From contig JAYMTF010000387.1 in NCBI GenBank assembly GCA_036897485.1, positions 1-37,618 on the forward strand: DNA of 37,618 nucleotides, given 5' to 3'. Source of the stretch: Pelargonium nanum (taxonomy: Eukaryota > Streptophyta > Magnoliopsida > Geraniales > Geraniaceae). The notes beneath the pieces were generated by a model. It made no database searches. It was given only the letters and a program-made list of their open reading frames with translations, and was not told the DNA's origin. This document shows positions 11,640-22,262 of this stretch, piece by piece (within the stretch, counting starts at the first letter, position 1; the number at the start of each line of letters is the position of its first letter). Position numbers and translations under genes: made by a program.

Positions 11640-12420
11640 TTATAGACCGAATTTTCCGGTAGAACCAGAAGGGTTTCTTCTTCTCTAAAGCAAGCTGATC
11701 AACTGCAATCTTTCCTAATTCCAGTTTGGATTGGAGGTGGAGCACCTAATTCAAATAAGTCATATGACAAAAATGAGATAAATCTAAATCATAAATTTTT
11801 TACCATGGTGATGCACCAGAAGAAAGCTTAATTAATGAATTCATGCATAACTTGTTTAGTAGGCTCCTGGAACAAGAGAAGAAGAATGGTACATACCACA
11901 TTGAAGACAAAGGAGGTCCATTTGATGATAGCAATCCATGGCTTGGCTTGAAACCTGACTGGATACCAAAACTTGGATGCTCAAAAGACAAGCTCTTCGC
12001 ATGAAGTTCATGGCCGTCATACACACCTTCAAACTTTGCATCCCCTTTTATGGAAATTCCTAGATAATGGCAATGCGATCGGATTTGATTTGCCCTCCCA
12101 CGCTGAGGAGTGCTCTCACCAAAATCTCATCTTTCAATGAATCATCCTCCCTTGAAGCTTTTTTTCTTCAGCTATTATTATCTCCTTCCCATCTTTCACA
12201 AATACCCCTAACTAGATCCACCTGGTAGTGTCCGAACCACATCTGATGCAGCATATACATGCCAAGCTCCAAACTTTGATCGCCCATGACCCAACTTAAT
12301 GGTAATTTCATCCCACTTTGGAGCTGAGACAAAACCGTGAGCTATATATGTCTTCGTGACTGTTATCAATGAATGCCTTCACAATGAAGCTTTTGCAGAA
12401 ACTTGCATGATTTGGTAACA
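11640..12420 (-). pseudogene. Unidentified decayed coding-like stretch
   Basis: On the minus strand several peptide pieces follow each other in different frames with coding-like composition. From the 5' side: SFIVKAFIDNSHEDIYSS; then YIAHGFVSAPKWDEITIKL continuing through SKFGAWHVYAASDVV (about 12358-12225) to a TAG; then VFVKDGKEIIIAEEKKLQGR; DDSLKDEILVRALLSVGG; GDAKFEGVYDGHELHAKSL through FGIQSGFKPSHGLLSSNG (about 12045-11905); and, past a possible intron, LGKIAVDQLALEKKKPFWFY (about 11725-11665). Stops and shifts separate the pieces, so as it stands the gene is broken. I do not recognise the family and give no function. A duplicated gene fragment is likelier than a processed copy, because a GT-AG-like gap lies between the last pieces. 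It could also be a real gene with exons I failed to join. Confidence 0.4.
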
Positions 12421-12429
12421 TCCATCACA

Positions 12430-13659
12430 CCACTAGTGGTCTAGTATCACGACTGCTTATTAATTACAGATGCCACATATGAAGTTTAGTTACAGAGATT
12501 TAGGGCCTTTATGATCAAGAAAGGAAAGGCCATAGTTGGTGTCACTAACAAAGCCAATTTGAACTTAACCCAAGGACCAAATAAGCAAACTCAACAATCA
12601 AATACAACTCTATATGCACTGCTTCACATTGAAGAATTTCAAAGAAAATTAATACTAATACTAACCCACGCATCTACACACTCAAAGAAGCTGGATATCC
12701 AAACTGATAACTAATGGAGACCTAATACAAGATAAGGCCATAACCATTTATACCTATGTCAAGTGAATGGTATGATTAAACCTTAAATGGAGGAGAAGGC
12801 ACTCTTTAAGTCTATGCAAGTCTCTATAAAAACTCTTCTGTTAATCCTGAGCCTATAATCTGGTTCATGTGCTCTGACAAATAAAGCCATTACAACACAT
12901 CATCTTGTACATACAGTACCCAATCCTTTCTCCGAGTCTATATCAATTCTTCATGTTTAAACAACCTCATCCTTTTTTAGGATCCCTCTAATAAACACCA
13001 CAAAACAAGGAACCTTGTTATTTTGAAGAGCTCCATCCTTGAACACCAAAATCAAATGTTGCACACATTTCAAAGAACTGAACTAAGCAATCATAGTAAA
13101 AACCCAATTACTTTCCATTCAAGAAACAGAATCCTGTAATATTGAACTCATCTCTTTCACATCCCCTTGTCAAAATATAACATAAATTAAAGATTAAGAC
13201 ACTTGAGAGAGATCAAATATAAAGCAAAACATGCATGGTAGGATTAAGACCTTTTTATCAAGCTTGTCCTCAGACACAATGTACTTAGAAACAAAGCAGT
13301 CAAAACCCACACCTCCGCTTTCAGAAGAATCATCAATTACCCGCGAAAATATAACTCGCTCCCAGTCCGACCGCATAAAAGATCGAAAATGAAAAGAAAA
13401 ATATATATCCAAATACCTTCACCGACGCCAACACGGCCTCGCAGTAGACCCGTTGGGGCTTGTTGATGGCTCGATCACGAAGAAGCAAACGTGGTTCTGC
13501 TGAGCTATTTGTGCTTCAATATGTGTAATTTTAGAGGATTCTCTCGGAATTTGGCTGCTGTATCTCTGCCATTATAGTACTAGTCATGGTGAAACTTGAA
13601 AGAAGAGCCTGAAATTGTTATGTATAAAAATGCTCTACTTTAGGAATGGAAATCATCAA
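12430..13659. other. Gene-poor stretch; possible 5' pieces of the relic
   Basis: No intact gene. On the minus strand about 13410-13570 contains short coding-like pieces: an ATG beginning MAEIQQPNSERIL at about 13572, then a stop, then RDRAINKPQRVYCEAVLASVK ending at a possible GT donor near 13418. They may be upstream parts of the unidentified relic at 11640-12420 or chance frames. The rest (12430-13190) shows nothing I can name. Confidence 0.3.
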
Positions 13660-13731
13660 GTCGTTGTAGTATAGTGGTAAGTATTCCCGCCTGTCACGCG
13701 GGTGACCCGGGTTCGGTCCCCGGCAACGGCG
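13660..13731 (+). tRNA. tRNA-Asp(GUC): tRNA-Asp (anticodon GUC), with G at position 58
   Basis: A 72-nt cloverleaf. The 7-bp acceptor stem GTCGTTG pairs with CAACGGC (one G-U pair) and the discriminator is G. The D arm contains TAGTGGTAA. The anticodon arm is CCCGC-CTGTCAC-GCGGG, putting GUC at 34-36. The T stem is CCGGG/CCCGG. No intron and no encoded CCA, as expected for a nuclear gene. The T-loop reads TTCGGTC, where almost all tRNAs have TTCGATC, so the near-universal A58 is G. This changes box B from GGTTCGA to GGTTCGG. CAA precedes the gene and a T run follows it, both usual for plant Pol III tRNA genes. It may be a weak or dying copy despite the perfect stems. Confidence 0.93.
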
Positions 13732-13740
13732 TAAATCACA

Positions 13741-13745
13741 TTTTT
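13741..13745 (+). terminator. Pol III T-run terminator of tRNA-Asp
   Basis: Five T residues 10 nt past the tRNA 3' end, the standard RNA polymerase III stop signal. It argues that the transcription unit is complete even though box B is altered. Confidence 0.7.
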
Positions 13746-13755
13746 AACTTCCAAA

Positions 13756-13765
13756 ACGACGTCGT
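13756..13765. promoter_or_regulatory. ACGACGTCGT palindrome in RF2 promoter
   Basis: A perfect 10-bp palindrome with a GACGTC (C-box-like) core, 121 bp upstream of the RF2 ATG and just past the tRNA. ACGT-core sites are bound by plant bZIP factors. Seen by sequence; use is inferred. Confidence 0.35.
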
Positions 13766-13885
13766 ATTTTCTCCTTTCGCCTCTAGAATAAGCCATAAAC
13801 CCCAAACCTTGATTTTCTTTCTGTTCAATCCTTCATCGAATCGTTGCAGAGAAACCATTCATGCTCAGTGAATCTAGAAGCAACG

Positions 13886-16800
13886 ATGTCACGTTCCTTG
13901 TTTTTGCTCAAAAGATCTTGTAATAGACCTGACAACGGCAAGACCGTAACCTACCTCTTCTCTTCTCAATCTCATTCTCAACTCCTTGCAAGAACTCTAC
14001 ACTCCTCACAACCCGACCTTTCCTCTAAAGACACAGTTTTGGCTTCCGGGTTTGGTTCGAATGCGATAAACCGATATGGGTCTAATCAAGGCCTGGTCTC
14101 TTTCACATGCTTTCGGTCTTTTGGTACTCAGGCGGCTGTTGAACCGTCGACCTCCGATGGGCTCACTGTTGAGGGCATTGTAGCTAATCAGTGGACTATA
14201 CTCGATGAGACCGAGAGCGATTGGAAGAGCCATGCATCTGCGATTGCTCACTCCATTCACTTGATCAAGAATCGCTTACAGGTAATTTCCAAACATTTGA
14301 GTATTTTGTTAGTTGGAAACTTCTCTGATAGTTGTTTTTAGAAGAAATGTCCAATTTAGTTTATGAACTATACAAAACGTGACGATTTAGTTCCTGAATT
14401 ATCAATCGAGTCAATTTAGTCCAGAGGTTATCCAATCGTGTCAATTTAGTTCAAATGTTTTCATAAACCGTGTCAAATCAGGACAGTCCGTCAAATACAT
14501 GGACGGAACAAGTTAGTTCCTGCTTATGTGTAATATTTTGTTTGACGGATTATGTCTATGGATTTGATTGAATGTCCTGATTTGACGCTGTTTCTGAAAT
14601 CATTTGGACTAGATTGACACGATTGGATAACCTTTGGCTCGATAGTTCAGGGACTAAATCGGCATGTTTTGGATAGTTCAGAGACTAAATTGGACCTCTT
14701 CCTTGTTTTTATTGGTGTCAAAAGTTTGGGACTGCTAATTCAATTTGTATTACAATTTTCTATATGTATTGGAATAGAATAGTGATTTTGTGCTAGCATT
14801 TAAGCAACTATAATGTTGTTGTGGAGCGCAATGGTCTACAGGAAGTGATCTTTGTTGTTTGGTTTCTTGATGAGTTTGCAAAATGGTTGGTTTAATTGCT
14901 GACTGTAGTCTTGTTACTTTTTGGTGATAGTGGAAGCAATTGATAGTTAGATCACAGATCTTGTCAGTTGAGCTCAATAAACCAGACCTTTGGAACGATC
15001 CTGAGCATGCAGGGAAGATAAGCCGTGAGCATGGTTCTCTCATGGGTAAAATAAAGGAGGTGACTGCATTTGAGCGAGAATTGCTTGAGCATATTGACAT
15101 GATAAAGCTTGCTCGTGAGGAGAACGACACTGAGTTGGAATCGGTGGGCTTTCTTTTTCTCTAGGCATGTATTTGTCTTGTTTCATATCTCTTTTCATCC
15201 TTATATTAGATTTAACTCATGCCATATTTGTGTTTAAACTATTTCTAACATGCAATTCTTAAAGAAAGGATAATCTATTACTTTCTTTCCAAAATATATA
15301 ACTCGGAACGGAATAATTTGTACTGGAAGTGGCTTTGCCTCTAGTAGCACTAAGGTGCAATTACTAATTAGCTAAAAGTGTCAAGAGAAAAATATGTAAT
15401 AAAATGTTGCTGAACCAATTATTGGTTTGCAGATCATGCAATAACTTGGTTTCTTTTTTCTGGGGCTTCCCTATTACTCACTCCGTCCCAAATTGAGTGT
15501 CCTTTTTCCTTTGAAGTTAGTTATAGCATGAATTACCAATAGTATACCTATAATAAGTTAGTTAGTATACCTTGAGTTTGTTACCACACATGTCTATGAG
15601 AATACAAGAGTAATTATACAACATTAACTAATTTCTTAATTTTTCATTTGAAAATTAAGATACTCATTTTGGGTCTGAGGGAGTATTTAAGATTATTCAT
15701 GTACGCTAACCTTTACTTTTCTGTAGGTTTCAACTTCAAATCTTTGTTTTTATATTTTTCATTTGTCAACTCTTATCTGTGAACTTTTTTCACTAACCTT
15801 TTTTTTGCAGGAATCGATGAGAGCTTTACTTAGGATGAGAAAAGATTCAAAGGAGAAAGAGATTCAAGCTTTGCTATCCGGGGAGCAGGACTCTTGTTCT
15901 TGTTACATAGAGGTTGCCTTTAAATATTGTTGTGTCTTTGTTTAGTGTTAACATTTCCTCCGTATAAGATGACTTTGCATGTTTTTTTTTCCTCCTACTA
16001 TCAGTGTGAATAGTCTGCTGAGCACTTGATGATCACATGTTTAGTGTTATACTGTTATTTCATCCTTTCCTCTCTATTGTGTAATATACTATACTATTTA
16101 CTACAACGATTTCGGTGTTGTGCAAATTTCAACCTTCATTATTTGGTATTTGGTAAATTATAGGTTCAAGCTGGAGCTGGTGGTACTGAGAGCATGGACT
16201 GGGCAGCAATGGTCATGAATATGTATATAATGTGGGCTCAACGTCGTGGATACAAAGTAAAAGTAGTAGACGAGATGGCTGGTGATATGGCAGGGATCAA
16301 GGTTCACCTTCTTTCCATCACCCACCTAATCCTTGATTTCACTTGAACAATTTGTTGCACGTTGCAAATAATTTTCCAAAATGACCAACAAACCTATCTA
16401 TTTTTACACGAAAACATACCCCTTTCAGTATCATAATGCACTGCATTTGCCTCTGTTGTGTTTATTTTGTTTCAAGTACTTAAATTGGATTTATTTATTT
16501 ATTTTAAAGATAGCTATCAATTCCTGACTTGATCAATCTGTTTCTTCAGCGGGCAACAATCAAAGTAGATGGTGAATATGCATTTGGATATGCCAAATCA
16601 GAAATCGGAGTGCACAGATTGGTACGCATTTCACCATTTGACAGTGCAAAACGGCGTCATACGTCGTTTGCTGCTGTTGCTGTTATTCCCATCTTAGGTG
16701 ATGGATCTTCTCGTGTCCAAATTAATCAATCTGATCTCCATATTGAGTGTTTTCGTTCTGGGGGACCTGGTGGGCAACATGCTAACACAACTGAAAGTGC

Positions 16801-17374
16801 TGTGAGAATAGTTCACATTCCTACGGGAATCACAGCCACTTGTCAAAATGAAAGGTATTAAGTGATTGTTCATTTAGCAAGATTTTGGTAGACACTAGTA
16901 ACTGGACACTTATTTTGCTCATTGTAATTAAGGTTCTAGAAGGTTTCAACTTGTATCCTTAAATTCATAGTCATATTTCTTCGTGAGTACAGATCACAAC
17001 ATCAAAATAAGGCCTCGGCAATGGCCGTGCTTCAGTCTCGAGTGGACCAACTTGAGCTGGCTCGCCAGACCCAGATGAATGCACATCATAAACAATCACT
17101 CACTGATATTGGTTGGGGCCACCAGATACGTAGTTATGTTCTCCATGTATGTATCGGCTCCATTAGTTTTAATTTATTGGGTATCCTTACCACATTTGAC
17201 AATCCCCGTCATATTAATTTCTGTTTGCTCTCTGGTATGCAGCCTTACCGGATGGTCAAGGATCTCCGAACTAATTATGAGGTGTTTAACCCTGATTTGG
17301 TGCTTGGTGGAGATCTTGATGGTTTCATTATGAGTTATCTAGCAGTATCTGGGGATAAAGATGAACCTTCATGA
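13886..17374 (+). CDS. Organellar peptide chain release factor 2 (RF2/PrfB family), 7 exons
   Basis: Class I release factor that releases the finished peptide at UAA/UGA in organelle translation. Exons: 13886-14281, 14931-15143, 15811-15912, 16164-16301, 16550-16854, 16993-17146, 17243-17374; 1440 nt, 479 aa. The stop-recognition tripeptide is SPF (311-313), the RF2 signature, in [16 protein letters not shown]. The catalytic GGQ (357-359) follows the usual serine and glycines. The C-terminal block [19 protein letters not shown] also matches RF2. After GGQ it reads [14 protein letters not shown] is RF1-like, TESA is RF2-like. The first ~45 residues are Ser/Arg-rich with little acid ([15 protein letters not shown] onward), suggesting a mitochondrial presequence, though a plastid one cannot be excluded. 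The start is the first ATG in frame. Two MITEs lie in introns 1 and 2. Confidence 0.93.
14341..14702. mobile_element. Mutator-like foldback MITE in RF2 intron 1
   Basis: A 362-bp element whose two halves are long imperfect inverted repeats. The left end reads GAAGAAATGTCCAATTTAGT; the right end, complemented, reads GGAAGAGGTCCAATTTAGTC. Similarity continues inward for roughly 170 bp per arm (for example GGTTATCCAATCGTGTCAAT in both), so nearly the whole element can fold back. It is flanked by a perfect 9-bp direct duplication, TTGTTTTTA, at 14332-14340 and 14703-14711. A 9-bp duplication and long terminal repeats point to a non-autonomous Mutator-like element. It has no coding capacity and sits well away from both splice sites. 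Confidence 0.9.
15477..15683. mobile_element. Stowaway-like MITE in RF2 intron 2
   Basis: A 207-bp AT-rich element flanked by TA on both sides (15475-15476 and 15684-15685). The left end is CTCACTCCGTCCCAAATTGA; the right end, complemented, is CTCCCTCAGACCCAAAATGA. The CTCCCTCCGTCCC-like ends and TA target are the hallmark of Stowaway (Tc1/mariner) MITEs. The terminal repeats have diverged by several bases, so the insertion is not recent. No coding capacity. Confidence 0.87.
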
Positions 17375-18123
17375 CGAAAATGACATCCCATCTGGTTGAT
17401 TCTGGCAAAATATGTGCTACTTGCACATGGTTGCATCAAATTTGAGATCCTTAGCGAACTGATTATACGCGTTTACAAAACGTCCAGCACCAAATTCTTC
17501 AAAGATATGTAGATAATACTAGAGGAAGATGATAGGATCATATCCCTCTTTGTAATAGCAAAATAATTTACATGTTCATTCCTTTTCACATTCTTTGATT
17601 ATACATACATGCAATATTAAAAGTTTATATTGGTTTGTTGCACTTCCCATCCAAATTTTCTTCTTTATTAGAAAAATGTAAAATTGAGCTTTTAATGAAT
17701 CATATGTGTATCCTGTTTTTGGTAGGTTTGAACTTACTGTAATGATTGATGAACCTTCATGTTCTTATGTTTTTGTTTTTAGCTTGAAATGCAAGAATTT
17801 GCTATAGCTTATAATCCTATCAACTACATATACCTTCATGTTAGCTTGTGATTGCAACTTGTTAGCCAAGTAATATTATTTCTTTGTAATCTTGTGTTCA
17901 TGTCATGCAGAGCTCTAAACCCTTTGGCCTCTAAATCAAGAAAATTTTATCACGAGATCAAGAACATAGGGTCAAAAGAGAAAAAGGACTTGACAATTGT
18001 GAAAATGCCTCATGATCTCATTCTATTGTATTCCAAAAGCTGTACATCAGTAATGTGATGCCTACAAGTCATGAGTTTTATAGATCTCAGTTCCATCACA
18101 CTGCTTCACTACCATTACCATAC
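17375..18123. other. Convergent 3' region between RF2 and TRF2/HOY1-like gene
   Basis: The two flanking genes point toward each other, so this gap should hold both 3' UTRs. I see no additional gene; a short plus-strand frame near 17852-18058 has no family resemblance. Confidence 0.45.
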
Positions 18124-19910
18124 TTAGGTCCAGCTATTGTTTGCATTGACTGTACTTGTACTGTACTCATTGCCAAAATCTTCCATCCCTGATTCTTGAA
18201 CCAAAGACGACGACGAATTCATCATCATGTTGCTTTCTGGCATATGATCATCCAACACCTGATGATGGTCAATGTAAATATTGTTTGCATACCCGTTTCG
18301 AGTGTCCCGATAGTCAGGAGGCAATATTGTTTCATTATAAGTTGACAACAAGTGATCATAATCTTGACTAGGATATGCTTGGTTCACTTGGGTGTTTGTA
18401 TCCATATGCTGCACTTGAAGCCCAAAGATTTGATCACTCATTGGAGGAACATTCACTAAACTGTTGATTCCTGTTTGATTCCAATACCCCATGAGCCTCT
18501 GATTCATCTCATCAACTCTGTGATAGCTGTTGCTGTTACTGCTGCTCATTCCTTCATTTCCATAGGCAAAGAATCAAAAACTAAACTATCAGACATGACA
18601 GAAAAGATGTGTATAGAGTAGAGTGTTCAACAAGAACCTGAATCAGGTGATGTGGATACACATAGACCTTGCTGAAGCATAGGCATGGACGGATGGCGAT
18701 AAGGCAAGGCCGGCTCAGGAACGTCTGATCTGTTTCGAGTGAAATCAAGAGAATATCTAAAGCAATAGAGATGCGCGAAGTAGGGGGATTCGGCAGATGG
18801 GAAAGGCTGCTGGCTCAGCTGGTGCAACCGGCTATCGGCTTGTAGTATCTTCTCATAGGTTTGGCCGAGCTTGTCTAGTGGAAATACTAGGTAGTGTATC
18901 CTGGAACAATGCAATGTCACAAACAAAAATATGTCAAACATGTTAAACACATGACATGACTAGTGTGTATATATATATATATACCTGTTTTGAAGGGCTT
19001 GACCTTGAGTGAAATCTGTGATTGTGCTCCAAATACTATGCTTCCTAGGCTGGGGATTTTGCTCCTGGAAGAACGCGGGCGGCTGGTTTAACTGCAAAAG
19101 TTAGCATACGTCAGAGAACCAGCACAACTAAAAGCTTAAACTGATAGCTGAAGTTGGGAAATCTTGCCTCGATTTCTAGTACTCCTCGTTCTTGGCGAGA
19201 GGTGGCCCGGATGGCAGAGATATGAGACCATTGAATCTCAATCTTCCTCTTAATCTTCAACTGGGTGTCAAGAATCTCCCACACCAGTTTTCGCTTGGCG
19301 AAATAACACTTGGCCACCAAATCACCATCATTTATGGGCACTACCTCCCATGAGCCAATCTTGAGAAATTTTGCAGGAAAGTTGGAGGCTTTGAGCTTCT
19401 CCTTCTCTGGCTGTGACATGTAATGCTTACAATCGAGCTTTCTGGAGCCGCCATGATCAGACTCGTTGCTGCTACTGCTCATGTACTGTTCTTGCATTAG
19501 AGCCATCTCTATTGAGTCCATAAAATCAGGTGTCTTGTGCAGTTTCAACCCAAGAGGACCTAGTTTCATAATATGCTCTGCAACCGCCTAAATAAACCAG
19601 CAAAAAACACATAAAAATGAAGAAAAACGATGATCTTTCTTCAAGCCCACGAAACCAAAAACGATAAACATAAAGAAGAAGAACTAGAGAGAACAGAGCA
19701 GTCATGTCATGGAACATCAATTTCAATTCAAGAACAGAGGTTTAACCAAACCTTGTGCATATCAAATGGGTGATTCTGGAATCTTTCTCGCACCATTGCG
19801 TTAACCATTTCGGTGAGTGGGTCGGCGGAGATATTCTCATCGGAGAAAGACGAATCATGAAGATCATCATTATCAAAACCATTTACAGCTTCTCCGAAAC
19901 CTTCGACCAT
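18124..19910 (-). CDS. TRF2/HOY1 PH-like domain-containing protein, 5 exons
   Basis: A plant-specific family of unknown biochemical role, annotated as TRF2/HOY1 PH-like. Exons (descending): 19910-19752, 19587-19168, 19091-18985, 18900-18638, 18551-18124; 1377 nt, 458 aa. The PH-like region starts near KLKASNFPAKFLKIGSWEVV (117-136), goes on with DLVAKCYFAKRKLVWEIL and IEIQWSHISAIRATS, and continues into QPPAFFQEQNPQPRKHSIW and the LHQLSQQPFP segment. The N-terminal ~50 residues are acidic; the C-terminal ~140 residues are Asn/Ser/Met-rich and probably disordered. Intron 2 must begin GC (GAG|GCAAGA): this is the only junction that keeps the frame and the family-typical LEIE-LNQPP join. The other introns are GT-AG. 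Function is not inferred beyond family membership; a nuclear or regulatory role is possible but unproven. Confidence 0.88.
18968..18983. repeat. Short (TA)n run at the donor of TRF2/HOY1-like intron 3
   Basis: About eight TA units starting immediately inside the intron after exon 3 (exon end 18985). The donor reads AG|GTATATATAT on the minus strand, so repeat length changes would alter the bases next to the splice site. Confidence 0.75.
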
Positions 19911-22262
19911 TCTCTTTCTTTCTTGATCTTCTTGTTCCTCAATTGTGACACTATTTACAAAACGACCCGGAATATTCGGAGTTGCAGAGAAAAAACAGGG
20001 GAAGTAAGAAGAGAGAAACAGAGTTGGATATGGATTCTGTTGACAACAGGCACTTGCTTTGCTGGACTCTATTTATACAGCCGTTGGACCCTTTTTGACA
20101 CTGACGTCATCGTTCATTTCAGTGTCGATAAAATATTAAAATCAGTTTAGCTTCCTAGCTACTGGGAACTAAGTTTGTTAAGGTTGTTATCTAGGTTTTC
20201 CTTTTGGTTTCACCCTTTGTCAGTTTAAGTTTTCAATTTTTCTTAGAGCTAATTACACAAAAATCTATCTCTATTATTATCCAAAGACATTTAATTATTA
20301 ACTATCATTTGATTTCAAAAGAAAATATATATCAACATCATTTATTTTACTTTTTCATTTTTTTCTCAATAACTATATACAGGGTGGTGTGTGCATTATA
20401 CAATTATGATGCGCCTCTGTTGTCCCGGATTCAATAAAACACGGGATAGCGATGATTTTGGAACTAATTTGGAGTAGAAGATATGTATTTGGGTTTGTAC
20501 ACTTAAAACCTTCGGCTTGAGTGTCAATCTTGCGTTCTTGAGATAGGGTCTCACGCTCTAAACGAGAGCGCACCGTTAAGAGAAATTTGAGTCTTGTGCC
20601 TTGAATTTCACATCATACGTGAAAATAATTATCTCTCACAAGTAAAATAGCTACTACTATATAAGGCAGATAGATAACTTAGAGAGAGTTTTGAAAGCAT
20701 GAAAATGTGGAATCTTGACAAATAATTTCTCAAAGTATAAAAATGAATGACTAAAATATCTCTCTCTCATGTCTTGAGAAGATATAATACTCAACAATTA
20801 TATGAAGATTTGGGGTGATGTGTCATTGCGTGATTGGTCGAAGATGATGTCATATTGGCAATAATGATGTATTGATGACGTAATGATCATGTATGTGTAG
20901 TTGAGATAATGACGTGACGGAGGGGCCCTTGATGAGGAGGCGCACAAATTACATTTTCCATAAGGTCTTTGAAATTGAGTCTCGATGTGGAGCAAGGAGA
21001 GGTATGGTCTAGGGCCCATTAACCTTTCATATTGGAGTCAATGGCGAGGCCCAAAGTGCATTTACGAATCACTCTAAACCAAATTTTGACTACATCTTGG
21101 TGTTGCCAACAGTTGGGGGGGAGGGGCTACCGTGTTTATTTGTTATCGAGGCTACAATAGGAGACATTTCCCGTCATGGGAAGTGATGACGAAATCGATT
21201 GGGTGCATATCGGGTTCTGAAAGAGTTAGTCAAGTCATTCTAAAGTTTAAAACGTGTTGAGACTAAGATCTGATGAGAGAAAACCACCAAGAATATGCGA
21301 AAGAAGTTCGAACCTAGGCCAATATGTCTCCACAAAAGTGTAGTAGCCCATGGTCGTGGGCCATCTTGGGCACTATTGACTCGGTGAGTTGATGTGGTTG
21401 GGGCAGCTCGGGAGGAAGGCTAAGTTGACTCGTTAAGGACAAATCCATCTCAACATGCACATAGGAGTGTAACTAGGGGAAACTCAAATCCTAACTAGTT
21501 TAATTATTTTTAACCTTAGAGAGAGAAAAAAATAATAGAAGGTTAACCCTCATTCTTGAAAAGTAATGTTTAGGGGAAAAAAACTATTCTCAACTTTGAG
21601 ATCTCTTCCAACATGACCCACTCACTTGTTCTTTTTCTCAAGGTCTGTGCTGATCATGAGTGATATGATAGATTGTCCAACCGCCCAAACAAGCATCAGC
21701 ACACATGATCAAGTGATGAGTGGCTGTGAGAGAGGACAAAACTAAGCATGCATGTGTTCATATATATCTGCAGCTGCAGGGAATGATTACTTGTTCAGTG
21801 TATCAATAGTTACATATATATTATATATATATATATAACTTGAATTCATTCTCCAATCAGGAGAAGGAGAAGAAAAGTTGGCCATCCTTAGCAGCACCTA
21901 ACATTTTGCACTCAGTATCTTTATTATTGAAGCAGTGAGTTCCAATATGGAGAACTGCCCCCTCTTGCAGAGGTGAATGCAGTAAACATTCAACCAAAAG
22001 TTGTTTGACTGTTAGAGTATGGAAGAACAACTATTAGACAGTGGAGATTCTCATATGAAATTTGGCAAGAACTTTCTTCACAGGAGTTTGGAGCCTACTG
22101 CACCAGCTCTTGTAGGAATTTAACACTCAAAATAGCTTCTGATTTGACAATGGTTGATGATCAAATTAGTATGGATCAACTCATGTCATGGTATTAGGAT
22201 TAAAATTTGTTTTGCTTCTGTTGACCAAGAAAAAAACAAAATGTGGTTGACTCAGATAAATT
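19911..22262. other. TRF2/HOY1-like 5' region and gene-poor intergenic DNA
   Basis: About 19911-20100 is the probable 5' UTR and promoter of the minus-strand TRF2/HOY1-like gene. About 20390-21480 has higher GC than its surroundings and includes a G-run (GGGGGGGAGGGG near 21115), which suggests old retroelement-derived DNA. I found no reverse-transcriptase or gag motif, and no paired LTRs. No gene is supported. Confidence 0.35.
21812..21838. repeat. (TA)n microsatellite
   Basis: An imperfect run of TA dinucleotides interrupted once by TT, in intergenic DNA. Confidence 0.85.

Noticed and set aside
13674..13871. Plus-strand frame starting inside the tRNA
   Set aside because: It begins in the tRNA-Asp gene, uses a non-ATG-like position within it, and shows no protein similarity.
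20390..21480. GC-richer block as a possible LTR retrotransposon
   Set aside because: A purine tract is present near 21115 but I found no paired LTR, primer site, gag or pol motif, so I list it only as unexplained intergenic DNA.
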